DNA of 64,000 bases, from assembly GCF_001469025.1 (NCBI RefSeq), contig NZ_LNIZ01000003.1, positions 246,372 to 310,371 of the forward strand. The letters run 5' to 3'. The notes under the pieces were generated by a model, which did no database searches, was not told where the DNA came from, and worked only from the letters and a program-made list of their open reading frames with translations. The stretch is from Trueperella bernardiae. GTDB lineage: Bacteria > Actinomycetota > Actinomycetes > Actinomycetales > Actinomycetaceae. Positions 48,656-62,097 of this stretch are shown here, in pieces (positions within the stretch are counted from its first letter, which is position 1; every line of letters starts with the position of its first letter). The translations under genes were made by a program, and so were the position numbers.

Positions 48656-51037
48656 TTAACGCCCAATTTCCGCGTAATCTCGGGCTTTTGTGCGCTTTGA
48701 CACGTCGACATGGTATCCGAGTATGCCAAGGGCGAGGCACCCGAGCAGGATCGACCCGATGTTGAGGGCGAGCGTGACGATCGGGATACTCGGCTCGTGC
48801 GGGGTGGCCCACCCGTGGAGGGTCATGAGCAGGAGGGTGCTTCCCACCCCAAGCCCCACCCCGGTCACTGAGGTCACGAAGGCGCTTGCCATTCCCTGGC
48901 TCAGTCGCCGCTGGCGGATGCGCAGCCCGGTCATACCCTTGGAGCGCAGGTAGCGGGTCTCGAGGGACTGGTCGGCGAGGTACCGGGGCACGTGCAGGTA
49001 GGCGGCGAAGCCAAGCACGGCGATGACGCTCGTTTGGATGATGGCCGCGATTTGTGACACGTTCGCGGGCGCCTCTTGCGGGGGTGTGATGGCGAGGGTG
49101 AGGAAGGGCCGGTCCTCACCGGGGGTGAGGGAGGCTTCGAGGCGGCTGAAGTCCTCGGAGATGTGGTGGTGGTCGGCGAGCCGGATCCACATGGCGGTGG
49201 GCTCGAGGTCGCCCAGCCCGGCCGAGGAGATGAGCGCGAAGGGCACGTCGGCAACGGTCACGTTCACGTTCGTCGAGCGGGTGAATCCTTTGGCGTCGAT
49301 GTAGGTGAGGTTCATGGAGCTCGGCACGTTGTTGGTCCCGCGCGGAACGAGCAGCGTGCCCGGCTCGATCCGCCGCCCGAGGTAGTCCTCGGCCTCCCCG
49401 GGATCCACGGCATACAGTGCCCCGGGCTGGAAGTCTTCGGGCTCCCATCCGGAGGTGTTGAGCAGGTGGTAGGTGAGGGTGGCAGAGGCTCCGCCCCAGT
49501 CGTGCACGGCCTGGATGTCGGCGTCGGAAATGGAAGCGGAGGTGACCCCGGCGGTGATGGACAGGTCGTAGAGGTTGGCGAGGCGGTCGTCGTTGGCGGT
49601 GAGCGTGGAGTAGGTGGTGTGGAGGGCACCGAGCGCGGCGGAGGACATGAGGATGACGAACAGCGACACGGTGGTTATCGTAGCGGTGAGCGATCGCGGC
49701 AAGGGTGAGAAGGCTGAGCCGACGTGGAAGGACTTGGCCAGGCGCCTCGTCACGACGACGATCACCCCGTACGCGACCAGCGTGGCAGCTGCGAGGGCCA
49801 GCAGTGAGACGACGACGCCGCCCGCGCTCACGTTCGCGCTCAGCGCGCCGGGCATTGCGACCGTGGCGTACAGGAAGGCGGCAGCGAAAAGCACGATGGC
49901 GGGGCTGGCCGTGCGGATGGCGGGTTTCCAGGCGTTGGTGGTGCGCAGGTAGGTGGACAGGATGCCGGTGGCGGTGCCGATCACCGTGGCGAGAGCCACA
50001 GCCACGAACGCCCAGAACGTTGCCGCGGCGGGGAAGCCGATGCTCGCGGGCAGGAAGGGGGCCCCGCTTTCGGCGCGCGCGATGGAGGAGGCACCCATCG
50101 CCCCCGCGTAGCCCACCCCGATGCCGAGCAGATAGGTGAGACCGGCGACGACGCCGACCTCTCGGCCGAGCATCCGGTGGCGGCGCAGGGCCGACAGGCC
50201 GAGGGAGCGCAGGGCCTGGCTCTCGGTGGTGCGCCGGCGGGCCACGCCGACCACGGTCATGTAGACCACCGTGGTGGCGGTGATGAAGGCGGTGGTGAGC
50301 AGCCAGGGAGTGGCCTCGGTCAGGGTATCCAGGGCGTCGCGCTGGCGGGCATATTCGACGTCGTAGCGGTCCTGGGCGTTGACCACCACGGTGCCAGGGA
50401 TCTCGAGGATTTCCGCCTGGAGGGTATCGGGGTCGGCGGTGGGAAGGACGCGCACCTCGATCCCGCCCTGCTCGTTGCCTTGGGCGGCCACGAAGTTGGG
50501 GTTGGGTTCGGTGGTGATCGCCTCGAAGCCCACCGGGTCAAGGAGCCGGGAGCGGGTATAGATCCCGGAGACGCTATATCGCTTGGCCACGTCCCCTCCC
50601 GCCACGGTCAGCTCGTCGCCGGCCTGGACGTGGAGGGCGCTGGCCAGCTGGTGGGTCACCGCGATCTCGCGCGGGGATGCGGGGAATTCACCGAAGATGA
50701 TCTCCTGGGTACGTAGCACGGGCGGGGCGAGGGAGCGGATGGAGACGGGCAGGTGCTCGGTCTCGGTCAGTACCTCGGCCAGAAGCGAAGAATCGACGAA
50801 GACGGTCTCCACCTGGTCCAGCTCGCCGATCTGCTCGGCAACGGCCAGGGCCGTGTCGGCCTCCGAATACACCACCAGGTCCGAGTGCGGGATCGACTTC
50901 TTCACCGACAGGGCCAGCGTGTGGTCGGCGAACCCCAGCATGGTGGTGACGAAGAATACCATGGCGGCGGCGTAGGTCAGTGCCACGCCGGCAAGCACGT
51001 GGGAGGGCCAGTGATGCTCGAGTTGCTGGCGCAGCAT
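48656..51037 (-). CDS. Large FtsX-type ABC permease of a two-component operon
   Basis: This 793-residue permease is built from two FtsX-like units. Each has an extracytoplasmic domain and a helix bundle, for example VLAGVALTYAAAMVFFVTTML, LTTAFITATTVVYMTVVGVA, TFWAFVAVALATVIGTATGIL and IVTLALNIGSILLGCLALGIL. I chose ATG 51037, which overlaps the ATPase stop as ATGA; the longer frame is antisense. Bce-like permeases next to kinase/regulator pairs usually sense or detoxify cell-envelope peptides. Here the companion ATPase is degenerate, so the mechanism is unclear. It is the last gene of the operon. Confidence 0.85.
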   Translation of the reverse strand: MLRQQLEHHWPSHVLAGVALTYAAAMVFFVTTMLGFADHTLALSVKKSIPHSDLVVYSEADTALAVAEQIGELDQVETVFVDSSLLAEVLTETEHLPVSIRSLAPPVLRTQEIIFGEFPASPREIAVTHQLASALHVQAGDELTVAGGDVAKRYSVSGIYTRSRLLDPVGFEAITTEPNPNFVAAQGNEQGGIEVRVLPTADPDTLQAEILEIPGTVVVNAQDRYDVEYARQRDALDTLTEATPWLLTTAFITATTVVYMTVVGVARRRTTESQALRSLGLSALRRHRMLGREVGVVAGLTYLLGIGVGYAGAMGASSIARAESGAPFLPASIGFPAAATFWAFVAVALATVIGTATGILSTYLRTTNAWKPAIRTASPAIVLFAAAFLYATVAMPGALSANVSAGGVVVSLLALAAATLVAYGVIVVVTRRLAKSFHVGSAFSPLPRSLTATITTVSLFVILMSSAALGALHTTYSTLTANDDRLANLYDLSITAGVTSASISDADIQAVHDWGGASATLTYHLLNTSGWEPEDFQPGALYAVDPGEAEDYLGRRIEPGTLLVPRGTNNVPSSMNLTYIDAKGFTRSTNVNVTVADVPFALISSAGLGDLEPTAMWIRLADHHHISEDFSRLEASLTPGEDRPFLTLAITPPQEAPANVSQIAAIIQTSVIAVLGFAAYLHVPRYLADQSLETRYLRSKGMTGLRIRQRRLSQGMASAFVTSVTGVGLGVGSTLLLMTLHGWATPHEPSIPIVTLALNIGSILLGCLALGILGYHVDVSKRTKARDYAEIGR

Positions 51038-51762
51038 CAGGGTTCCTCGCTGAAGATGACACGCAGGGTATCGAGGATCGAATCGAGGGTGGGGGCGTTG
51101 AGCTCGGCGGTGATGCGCGAGTCGGTCATGAGGTACACCCTGTCGGCAGACACGGCGGACATCGGGTTGGAGGTGAAGGTCACCACGGTCATGCCGCGCT
51201 CGCGGGCACACACCCGCAGCAGCGCGTACAGGGTCTTCCGGTCGGCGCGGGTGAAGCCGTCGGTGGGCTCGTCGCACAGGACCACGCGGCGCCCGGCCAT
51301 GACGAGGGCGGCGAGCGCGCACTTGTTCTGCTCGATGAGCGGAACCGCGTCAGGGTAGTGGCCGAGCACCTGGGACAGGCCGAACAGGTCGATGATCTCC
51401 GTGCGCTCCTGCGTGCTCACGCGCGTGCCGTTGAGCTTGGCGGGCAGGTCCAGGTTCTCCCCAAGGGTGAGCGCGGGCAGGAGGTTGTCCTGCTTGAACA
51501 GCAGGGCGAACGTGGTGGCGCGCATGCGCTCGCGCTCAGCGTCGGAGGTGCTGGCGAGGTCGACGCCGTCAACCACCACGCTACCCGAGGTGACGCGCTC
51601 CATCCCGCCCAGCACGTTCATGAGGGCCGACATGTCGGAGTCGAGCCCACCAAGCACGGTGGTAATGGAGGAGTCGGGGATGGTGAGGGAGACGTCGTCG
51701 AGGACGGTGCGACGCTGGCGGCCCACGCCGCTGTCGAGGCGGACGTACTCGGCCTCAATCAC
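51037..51762 (-). CDS. Degenerate ABC ATPase (pseudo-ATPase) of the two-component operon
   Basis: This 241-residue protein has the length and fold landmarks of a MacB/LolD-type ATPase but has lost its catalytic motifs. At the Walker A position (38-46) it reads GGLDSDMSA, with Met44 for the essential Lys. The signature at 141-145 is PLIEQ, not LSGGQ, and the H-loop region reads TFTSNP without His. The Q-loop (FKQDNLLPALT, Gln91) and Walker B (LCDEPT, Asp164-Glu165) survive. The reading frame is intact and coupled by overlaps to the regulator and permease, so it looks maintained by selection rather than decaying. Nucleotide binding should be weak or absent. Confidence 0.88.
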   Translation of the reverse strand: MIEAEYVRLDSGVGRQRRTVLDDVSLTIPDSSITTVLGGLDSDMSALMNVLGGMERVTSGSVVVDGVDLASTSDAERERMRATTFALLFKQDNLLPALTLGENLDLPAKLNGTRVSTQERTEIIDLFGLSQVLGHYPDAVPLIEQNKCALAALVMAGRRVVLCDEPTDGFTRADRKTLYALLRVCARERGMTVVTFTSNPMSAVSADRVYLMTDSRITAELNAPTLDSILDTLRVIFSEEP

Positions 51763-52445
51763 CCGAGATCACCCGGGCGCACGAGCCCGGCTTCGTAGGC
51801 GAGCACCACGGCCTGCACCCTGTCACGGGCGCCGAGCTTGGCGAAGATGCGCCCCACGTGGGTCTTGATCGTGGCCTGGGCGACGTCGAGCTCCTCGCCG
51901 ATCTCCGTGTTCGATAGCCCCTTGGCCATGTGGTAGAGCACTTCGCGCTCACGTTCGGTGAGCACGTCGACAATCTGCGGGCGCAACGCGCGATCCTCCA
52001 CCGCTTTCTGGGCGATGTACGACACGAGGCGCTTGGTGGACGACGGCGCGATGACGGCGTCGCCACGGTGGACGGTGCGGATGGAGGAGAGCATCTGGTC
52101 CGGCGGGGCGTCCTTGAGGAGGAAGCCGGAGGCGCCGCCGCGGATGGCGCGCATGACGTACTCGTCCAGGTCGAAGGTGGTGAGAATGATGACCTTCGGG
52201 CGCACCCCGTGCGGGAATTCCATCTGGTTGATCCGCTCGGTGGTCTCCAGCCCGTCCATGCCGGGCATGCGGATGTCCATGAGTACGACGTCGACCGGCA
52301 CGAGTGCCAGCCGATCCAGGGCCTGCTTGCCGTGCGAGGCCTCGAGCACGGTACACATGTCGTCTTGGGAGTCGATGACCATGGAAAACCCGCTGCGCAC
52401 GAGGTCCTGATCGTCGATGAGGCCCACCCGAATCTTGTCACACAT
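51759..52445 (-). CDS. NarL/LuxR-family response regulator
   Basis: This 228-residue regulator has a receiver domain with an acidic pocket (LIDDQDL), phospho-acceptor Asp57 (VVLMDIRMPGMDG) and Lys in FLLKDAPP. A LuxR helix-turn-helix follows (LTEREREVLYHMAKGLSNTEI, then ATIKTHVGRIFAKL). It overlaps the kinase gene by 8 nt and the ATPase by 4 nt. It presumably activates this operon in response to the membrane kinase. Confidence 0.93.
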   Translation of the reverse strand: MCDKIRVGLIDDQDLVRSGFSMVIDSQDDMCTVLEASHGKQALDRLALVPVDVVLMDIRMPGMDGLETTERINQMEFPHGVRPKVIILTTFDLDEYVMRAIRGGASGFLLKDAPPDQMLSSIRTVHRGDAVIAPSSTKRLVSYIAQKAVEDRALRPQIVDVLTEREREVLYHMAKGLSNTEIGEELDVAQATIKTHVGRIFAKLGARDRVQAVVLAYEAGLVRPGDLG

Positions 52446-53625
52446 GACTGTTCCTTTCGCCGGGGGTTGGAATTGTTGCTGTCACTCTAAATCCGCCGCT
52501 CGAGCGCGGTCCGCTGACCACAGTACCGCCGAAGACGGCGGCCCGCTCGGTCATGCCGATGATTCCGTGGCCCTTGCCGTCGTTGAAGGTGGCGGCCCCG
52601 CGGCCGTTGTCGCTGATGTCGAGCACCACTTCGGTCGGGCGCCAGTGGAGGGAGACCGTGATGGCGGCGTCGGGGCCGGCGTGCTTGAGGGAGTTGGTGA
52701 GGGCCTCTTGGCAGATACGGTAGAGGGCCTTGCCCACGCCAACTGGCAGTGGGCGCTGGGAGCCGGTGGTCACCAGGGCGACCTCGTGGCCGGCGGAGCG
52801 CACCTGCTCGACCAGCTGGAGCAGGTCGGCGTCGACGGGCTCAGGCGCGAGCGGGGCGTCGATTTCCTCCGGGTCGCGGAGCACGCCGATGATGGAGCGG
52901 ATGTCGCCGAGGGCCGCGCGGGACATGTCGGCGATGACGTCGAGCGCGCGCACCGCCGCTTCGGGGTTGTTTTTGGCGGCGTAGCGCCCCCCGTCGGCCT
53001 GGGCGATGACGACGGAGAGGGTGTGGGCCACGATGTCGTGCATTTCGCGGGCGATGCGGGTGCGTTCGGAGACGACGGCGAGCTCGGCGTCGCGCTCGGC
53101 GTTGACCTGGGCGATCTGGGCGTCGACGAAGATGTGGTCGAGTTGGTCGTACTGGGCGCGGCGCAACAGGGCCACCGCCGCCGTGGCGATGACGATGGCC
53201 TGGCCGGCGAAGACGAGGAAGATGACGAGCAGGTGGGGGGACTCGCTACCCGCGTACGGCAGCACGAGGAGGAACGCGCCGAAGCAGGCGCCCAGGATCG
53301 CGGGGATCTTCATTGTGGCCGAGCCGAAGGCGAGCACAGCGTAGAGCGCGAGGAGGACGGCCACGTCCTGCGGGAAGAACTCGGTGGGGAAGGCCACGTA
53401 GCGCACGAGCGCCGCCAGGTAGACCGTGATGCCGGCGGGGACGGGGTGCGTGCGGCGGAAGAAGGTGCCGAGCACGGTGGCGACGCCGGAAGTATACAGT
53501 AGCGCGTCGTGGAGGAGGTCGATGCCGAGCACGTCAGCGGGGATCAGCAACGTGAGGAAGGCGACCAGGAGTGCCAACAGCAAGTCGCCGGGGAAGGATC
53601 CGCGGACGGTGGCAAATTCGTTCAT
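52438..53625 (-). CDS. Membrane sensor histidine kinase (HisKA_3/NarX-like)
   Basis: This 395-residue kinase has five or six N-terminal membrane helices without a large extracytoplasmic loop. The HisKA_3 phospho-acceptor His196 lies in IAREMHDIVAHTLSVV, and a HATPase has EALTNSLKHAG and DNGRGA. Such intramembrane-sensing kinases often depend on a partner transporter as the sensor. I chose ATG 53625, which lies 6 nt after TACCCT (53632-53637), a leaderless-type start; the longer frame is antisense of the SRAP gene. It is the first gene of kinase-regulator-ATPase-permease. Confidence 0.9.
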   Translation of the reverse strand: MNEFATVRGSFPGDLLLALLVAFLTLLIPADVLGIDLLHDALLYTSGVATVLGTFFRRTHPVPAGITVYLAALVRYVAFPTEFFPQDVAVLLALYAVLAFGSATMKIPAILGACFGAFLLVLPYAGSESPHLLVIFLVFAGQAIVIATAAVALLRRAQYDQLDHIFVDAQIAQVNAERDAELAVVSERTRIAREMHDIVAHTLSVVIAQADGGRYAAKNNPEAAVRALDVIADMSRAALGDIRSIIGVLRDPEEIDAPLAPEPVDADLLQLVEQVRSAGHEVALVTTGSQRPLPVGVGKALYRICQEALTNSLKHAGPDAAITVSLHWRPTEVVLDISDNGRGAATFNDGKGHGIIGMTERAAVFGGTVVSGPRSSGGFRVTATIPTPGERNSHV

Positions 53626-53677
53626 GGCATTAGGGTACGGGGTAAAAATCGGACGCCTTTCATACCGGGGGTGTGCC

Positions 53678-57113
<3,436 letters not shown>

Positions 57114-57321
57114 GGGGCGGCGGTGCGGCGTGCGTGGGCGTAGCGTTAGGCGGGTGAGGTCGCCGATCGGCCAGCGCGGGTAGTCGCGCCGGAGTGTCGT
57201 CGTTAAACGCTCCTGGAGCTTCGCCGTTTGCTCGATGAGGGCGTGAGTCCACGTGGCGGTGGACTCGATACCGTCCAACAAGTTCAAATCCGGCCAGGGA
57301 AAACTGCCCCGCGCGCTGACC

Positions 57322-58581
57322 TTAGAGTAGCGGGGCCAGCGGGCGCAGGATCCGCTCTGTGACCCGGGCCAGGGTGCTGCGCTGAGACCATTGGGCGGCA
57401 GTGAGCTCGCGGGAGTTGGACATGTCCAGCTCGAAGATCTCCTCCATGATCTTGGCGAACGGGTTGTTGAACACTTCGACGTTGATTTCGAAGTTGCCGT
57501 CCATGGAGATCCGGTCAATGTTGGTGGTGCCGACGGTGGACCAGATGCCGTCCACGGTCATGGTTTTGGCGTGGATCATGGCTTCCCGGTAGAGGAAGAT
57601 CCGCACCCCGGAGGCCAGCAGGTCCTTGTAGTAGGGCCGACCCACCCAGTCGGCCACGATGTGGTTCGAATACTCGGGGATGAGCACTCGCACATCCACC
57701 CCGCGCCTCGCGGCGGAGGTGAGGGAGTGGAGGATCCCGGCGTCGGGAATGAAGTAGCCCATGGTGATGTAGACGTGGTGGTAGGCCCGGTCGATGGCGC
57801 CGAGGTAGGAGGCGCGCACGGGGTAGGACTTGAAGGCGGGCACGTTTTGCGTGGCGATCACTTTCGACGACCAGTGCGACAGCCCGCGGTCGGGCAGCTC
57901 GGGTTGGGAGTTGGGCCGGTAGACGTTCCACATGTCGACGAACGCGTTCTCAAGCTCCCACACGGACGGGCCTTTGATGCGTAGGTGGGTGTCGCGCCAG
58001 GTGTCGGCGTAGAGGGAGCCGATGTTGTAGCCGCCAACGAATCCGATCTCCTGGTCGACCACCAGCAGCTTGCGGTGATCGAAGCCGCGGTCGCGTCCGT
58101 TGCCGGTGAAGATGCCGGTGCGTAGGAGGGGGAAGAGGATGACGTGCAGGTTCTCTTGTTCGGGGAAGTCCCGAAAGCGTGGGTCTTGGTTGAGGTTGCC
58201 GAAGGTGTCGATGATGATGTACACCTGCACGCCGCGCCGGGCGGCGGCGATGAGGGCATTGCGGAACTGGTAGCCGACCTCGTCGGCCTTGATGATGTAG
58301 GTCTCGAAGAAGACTTGCTCGCGCGCGCCGTCGATAGCTTCGAGCATGTCGGCATAGAGGTCTTCGCCGAAGGTGTAGACGGTGAGGTCGGAGCCGGAGA
58401 CGGTGGTGGTGCGTGGGGGCAGGGTGGGGAATTTGCCGGTGGGCGGGTTGCGACGTTTGCGGTGTTCGTCCACGGCGAGGACGGCGGCGACGGTGGCGAG
58501 CTGGGCACCGACGCCGGCGAGCACCCCGTACTTGAGGAGACGCTTGGGGGTTTCGCGATTTGGTCGCAGGAAGCGTGACAT
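57322..58581 (-). CDS. cls: Cardiolipin synthase-type phospholipase D protein
   Basis: This 419-residue membrane-anchored enzyme has two HKD motifs: FDHRKLLVVDQEIGFVGG and MIHAKTMTVDGIWSTVGTTN. An N-terminal helix (YGVLAGVGAQLATVAAVLAV) anchors it. Bacterial relatives condense phosphatidylglycerol or related lipids to cardiolipin, but other phosphatidyl transfers are possible. Length is slightly short for cardiolipin synthase. It is divergent from gatC across 34 nt and faces ligA tail-to-tail. Confidence 0.85.
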   Translation of the reverse strand: MSRFLRPNRETPKRLLKYGVLAGVGAQLATVAAVLAVDEHRKRRNPPTGKFPTLPPRTTTVSGSDLTVYTFGEDLYADMLEAIDGAREQVFFETYIIKADEVGYQFRNALIAAARRGVQVYIIIDTFGNLNQDPRFRDFPEQENLHVILFPLLRTGIFTGNGRDRGFDHRKLLVVDQEIGFVGGYNIGSLYADTWRDTHLRIKGPSVWELENAFVDMWNVYRPNSQPELPDRGLSHWSSKVIATQNVPAFKSYPVRASYLGAIDRAYHHVYITMGYFIPDAGILHSLTSAARRGVDVRVLIPEYSNHIVADWVGRPYYKDLLASGVRIFLYREAMIHAKTMTVDGIWSTVGTTNIDRISMDGNFEINVEVFNNPFAKIMEEIFELDMSNSRELTAAQWSQRSTLARVTERILRPLAPLL

Positions 58582-58615
58582 GTGCTAATAGTATCGAACG
58601 GGTTAGACTTTCCTC

Positions 58616-58915
58616 ATGTCAAAGTTTTCAAAAGACGAGGTGGCCCGCCTGGCCGACCTCGCACGCATTTCCCTGACGGACGCGGAGATCGAGCAGTTCG
58701 CTGGCGAGCTGTCCACGGTCTCGAACGCGATGGAGAAGGTCTCCGCGGTCGCTTCCTCCGATGTTCCGGCTACCTCCCATCCGATTCCGCTCACGAACGT
58801 GTGGCGTGAGGATGTGGTGGGCACTGAAAAGCTGGATCTTGACCTGGTATTTGCTTCGGCGCCAGCCAATGAGGACGGCAAGTTCGCGGTGCCGCAGATC
58901 TTGGGGGAGGAATAA
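58616..58915 (+). CDS. gatC: Asp-tRNA(Asn)/Glu-tRNA(Gln) amidotransferase subunit C
   Basis: This 99-residue linker subunit stabilises the GatCAB amidotransferase. It has the typical start [21 protein letters not shown] and end PQILGEE. ATG 58616 lies 6 nt after TAGACT (58604-58609), a leaderless-type start. The stop overlaps gatA by one base (TAATG). Confidence 0.95.
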   Translation: MSKFSKDEVARLADLARISLTDAEIEQFAGELSTVSNAMEKVSAVASSDVPATSHPIPLTNVWREDVVGTEKLDLDLVFASAPANEDGKFAVPQILGEE

Positions 58916-60411
58916 TGGAGTTGCTGAAGAAGTCTGCAGTCGAGCTGGCGGCGATGTTGCGCGCCGGCGAGGTCACCTCGGTTGAGTTGACGCAGGCGTG
59001 CCTTGACCGGATTGAGGCGGAGAACGGGCACCTGAATGCGTTTCTTTTCGTTGACGCCGATGGCGCGCTCGAGATTGCGCGGGCTGTCGACGCCGATCGC
59101 GTGGCTGGCAAGGAGTTGCCGCCTTTCGCCGGTGTTCCGGTTGCGATCAAGGACAATATCTGCCAGCTGGGTACCCCGGTGACGTGTGGTTCGAAGATGC
59201 TGGAGGGCTGGATTTCACCCTATGACGCCACGGTGGTGAAGAACCTCAAGGAGGCCCGGCTGCCGATCGTGGGGCACACGAACATGGACGAGTTCGCGAT
59301 GGGTTCGTCCACGGAGAATTCGGCGTTTGGCCCCACCACGAATCCGTGGGGCGAAAACCTGATTCCGGGTGGTTCGGGTGGCGGCTCGGCCGCGGCGGTG
59401 GCGGCGTACATGGTGCCGTGGGCGCTGGGCTCGGATACGGGCGGTTCGATCCGTCAGCCGGGCGCGGTGACGGGCACGGTGGGCGCCAAGCCCACGTACG
59501 GCAACGTGTCGCGTTATGGCGTGGTGGCGATGGCGTCGTCATTGGACCAGGTGGGCCCGTGTGCTCGCACGGTTGTCGACGCGGCGGCCCTGCAGGAGAT
59601 CCTTTCCAGCCACGATCCGCACGATTCGACGTCGCTGCCCCAGGTTGCGACCGGCCTGCACGACGCGGCGGCCGAGGGCATGGCCGCGCAGGATCTGGCG
59701 GGCCTGCGGATCGGCGTGGTGAAGGAGATGTCGGGGGATGGCTTCGAGCCGGGCGTGCTCGCCGTCTTTGAGGAGACCGTGGAGAAGCTGAGGGCGCGCG
59801 GGGCGGAGGTCACGGAGGTGTCCTGCCCGGCGTTTGATTCGGCGATTGCGGCGTACTACCTCATCATGCCGGCGGAGGTCTCCTCGAATCTGGCGCGCTT
59901 TGATGGGGTGCGGTATGGCAACCGTGTGGAGCCGGAGTCTGGGCCGGTCACGGCTGAGACGATGATGTCGGCCACGCGCGGGGCGATGTTTGGTGCGGAG
60001 GTGAAGCGCCGCATCATCCTGGGCACGTACGCGCTGAGCTCGGGCCACTATGACCAGTTCTACGGCTCGGCGCTGAAGGTGCGCACGCTCGTGCATCGGG
60101 ACCTGGACGCGGCGTTTGAGCAGGTGGATGTTCTGGTCACGCCCACGGCCCCCACGGTCGCCTTCGAGTTTGGCTCGAAGAAGGATGACCTGATGGCGAT
60201 GTACATGAATGATATGACCACCACGCCGGCGAACCTGGCGGGCGTACCGGCGGTGTCGGTGCCGGCGGGGCTGGCGGACGGGTTGCCTGTGGGCTTCCAG
60301 GTGATCGCGCCGGCGCATGAGGACGCGCGCATGTACAAGGTGGCGGCGATGGTGGAGGCGGTCACGGACCCCTCCGCCCGCGAGTGCCCGATCGAAGTGG
60401 GGGAGAAGTAG
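58915..60411 (+). CDS. gatA: Asp-tRNA(Asn)/Glu-tRNA(Gln) amidotransferase subunit A
   Basis: This 498-residue amidase releases ammonia from glutamine for GatB. The Ser-cis-Ser-Lys triad is visible as Lys in VAIKDNI, the glycine-rich [11 protein letters not shown] and the nucleophile region [11 protein letters not shown]. The C-terminal [21 protein letters not shown] block is standard. It begins on the last base of the gatC stop and ends 2 nt before gatB, so GatCAB subunits are made together. Confidence 0.97.
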   Translation: MELLKKSAVELAAMLRAGEVTSVELTQACLDRIEAENGHLNAFLFVDADGALEIARAVDADRVAGKELPPFAGVPVAIKDNICQLGTPVTCGSKMLEGWISPYDATVVKNLKEARLPIVGHTNMDEFAMGSSTENSAFGPTTNPWGENLIPGGSGGGSAAAVAAYMVPWALGSDTGGSIRQPGAVTGTVGAKPTYGNVSRYGVVAMASSLDQVGPCARTVVDAAALQEILSSHDPHDSTSLPQVATGLHDAAAEGMAAQDLAGLRIGVVKEMSGDGFEPGVLAVFEETVEKLRARGAEVTEVSCPAFDSAIAAYYLIMPAEVSSNLARFDGVRYGNRVEPESGPVTAETMMSATRGAMFGAEVKRRIILGTYALSSGHYDQFYGSALKVRTLVHRDLDAAFEQVDVLVTPTAPTVAFEFGSKKDDLMAMYMNDMTTTPANLAGVPAVSVPAGLADGLPVGFQVIAPAHEDARMYKVAAMVEAVTDPSARECPIEVGEK

Positions 60412-60413
60412 AG

Positions 60414-61910
60414 ATGGAAGAATTGATGGATTTTGACGAGGTCGCCGCGAACTTCGACCCGGTGCTCGGGCTTGAGGTGCACGTGGAGCTCGCCACGACG
60501 ACGAAGATGTTCGACGCCGCCCCCAACGAGTTTGGCGGGGAGCCCAACGTTAACACCACCCCGGTCTCGCTTGGCCTGCCGGGCGCGTTGCCGGTGGTGA
60601 ACAAGAAGGCAATCGAGTATGCGATCCGGCTCGGCCTGGCGCTCAACTGCAAGATCGCTGAATCGTGCCGGTTTGCGCGGAAGAACTACTTCTACCCGGA
60701 CCTGTCGAAGAACTTCCAGACCTCCCAGTCGGACGAGCCGATCGCCTACGACGGCCACCTTGATGTGGAGCTCGACGACGGCGAAGTCTTCCGCGTGCTC
60801 ATCGAGCGCGCGCACGTGGAGGAGGACGCGGGCAAGAACACGCACGTGGGTGGCGAGGGCCGCCTGCAGGGCGCCACGCATTCGCTGGTGGATTACAACC
60901 GTGCGGGCGTGCCGCTGGTGGAGATCGTGACCCGCCCGATTGAGGGCGCGGGGGCGCGGGCGCCGGAGGTAGCTGCGAAGTACGTGCAGACCATCCGCGA
61001 TATTGCGCGCGCGATCGGGGTGTCGGAGGCGCGCATGGAGCGTGGCAACGTCCGCGCCGATGTGAACGTGTCGCTGCGCCCCAGCCCGGACGCGCCGCTG
61101 GGCACGCGCACGGAGACGAAGAACGTCAACTCCTTCCGCGCGATCGCCCGTGCGGTCGAGTTCGAGATGTGCCGCCAGGCCGCGGTGCTGTCCTCGGGCC
61201 AGGCCGTGTTGCAGGAGACGCGGCATTGGCAGGAGGCCAATTCGACGACGTCGCCCGGCCGGCCCAAGTCGGATGCTGACGACTACCGTTACTTCCCCGA
61301 GCCGGACCTGGTGCCGATCGCGCCTCCGGCGGAGTGGGTGGAGGAGATCCGCGCGTCGTTGCCGGAGATGCCGGCCGCGCGTCGTAAGCGGCTGACGGCC
61401 GAGTGGGGCGTGTCGGAGATGGAGATGCGTGACATCGTCAACGCCGACGCGCTGGACTTCATCAGCGATTCGGTGGACGCCGGGGCGAGCCCGGCGGGTG
61501 CTCGCAAGTGGTGGATGGGTGAGCTGGCCCGCTACGCGAAGGACAACGAGCTGGCGCTGGCTGACGTGCCGGTGAGTGCGGCCGATGTCGCCGAACTGGA
61601 TGGGCTGGTACAAAGCGGCAAGCTGACCGATAAGCTCGCCCGCCAAGCCCTGGATGGGGTGTTGGCCGGGGAGGGCAGCCCGGCTGAGGTGGCGGCGTCG
61701 CGCGGGCTGGAGGTTGTGTCCGACGATGGGGCGCTCGGTGCCGCCGTAGACGAGGCGCTGGCCGCGAACCCGGACGTGCTGGAGAAGATCCGGGCGGGCA
61801 AGGTGCAGGCAGCCGGAGCGATCGTGGGCGCGGTCATGAAGGCCACCCGCGGCAAGGCGGATGCGGCGCGCGTGCGCGAGCTCATCATGGAGCGCTCGGG
61901 CCAGGCCTAA
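60414..61910 (+). CDS. gatB: Asp-tRNA(Asn)/Glu-tRNA(Gln) amidotransferase subunit B
   Basis: This 498-residue kinase subunit activates and amidates Glu-tRNA(Gln) or Asp-tRNA(Asn). It shows [18 protein letters not shown], the [16 protein letters not shown] block, [14 protein letters not shown] and [12 protein letters not shown], followed by a C-terminal YqeY-like tail that binds tRNA. I chose ATG 60414, 2 nt after the gatA stop. A terminator with a T-run follows at 61939. Confidence 0.97.
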   Translation: MEELMDFDEVAANFDPVLGLEVHVELATTTKMFDAAPNEFGGEPNVNTTPVSLGLPGALPVVNKKAIEYAIRLGLALNCKIAESCRFARKNYFYPDLSKNFQTSQSDEPIAYDGHLDVELDDGEVFRVLIERAHVEEDAGKNTHVGGEGRLQGATHSLVDYNRAGVPLVEIVTRPIEGAGARAPEVAAKYVQTIRDIARAIGVSEARMERGNVRADVNVSLRPSPDAPLGTRTETKNVNSFRAIARAVEFEMCRQAAVLSSGQAVLQETRHWQEANSTTSPGRPKSDADDYRYFPEPDLVPIAPPAEWVEEIRASLPEMPAARRKRLTAEWGVSEMEMRDIVNADALDFISDSVDAGASPAGARKWWMGELARYAKDNELALADVPVSAADVAELDGLVQSGKLTDKLARQALDGVLAGEGSPAEVAASRGLEVVSDDGALGAAVDEALAANPDVLEKIRAGKVQAAGAIVGAVMKATRGKADAARVRELIMERSGQA

Positions 61911-61938
61911 GTGCTCAGGGCGCGGTAGCGTGTGCGGG

Positions 61939-61966
61939 AACCCCGGCGGATGGTCGCCGGGGTTTT
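61939..61966 (+). terminator. Intrinsic terminator of the gatCAB operon
   Basis: Perfect 10-nt arms (61939-61948, 61955-61964) around GATGGT merge into TTTTCCCTT. They lie 29 nt after the gatB stop. Confidence 0.88.
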
Positions 61967-62097
61967 CCCTTGCGAGGGCACTGGTCGGTGGGCGGAGGCG
62001 CGTGGTGATACGGGGTTTCCCGGTGGATGAAACTTTGGGGCCTTGGGCCCGGTGACCTGACAGAATAATCCCGCAAGTACGAGAGACAAGGCAGAAT

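Noticed and set aside
57114..57321. Coding-like minus-strand stretch between ligA and cls (reads LLDGIESTATWTHALIEQ)
   Set aside because: It has no start or ribosome site and runs without a stop into the antisense of ligA. It could be a gene remnant, but I cannot assign it.
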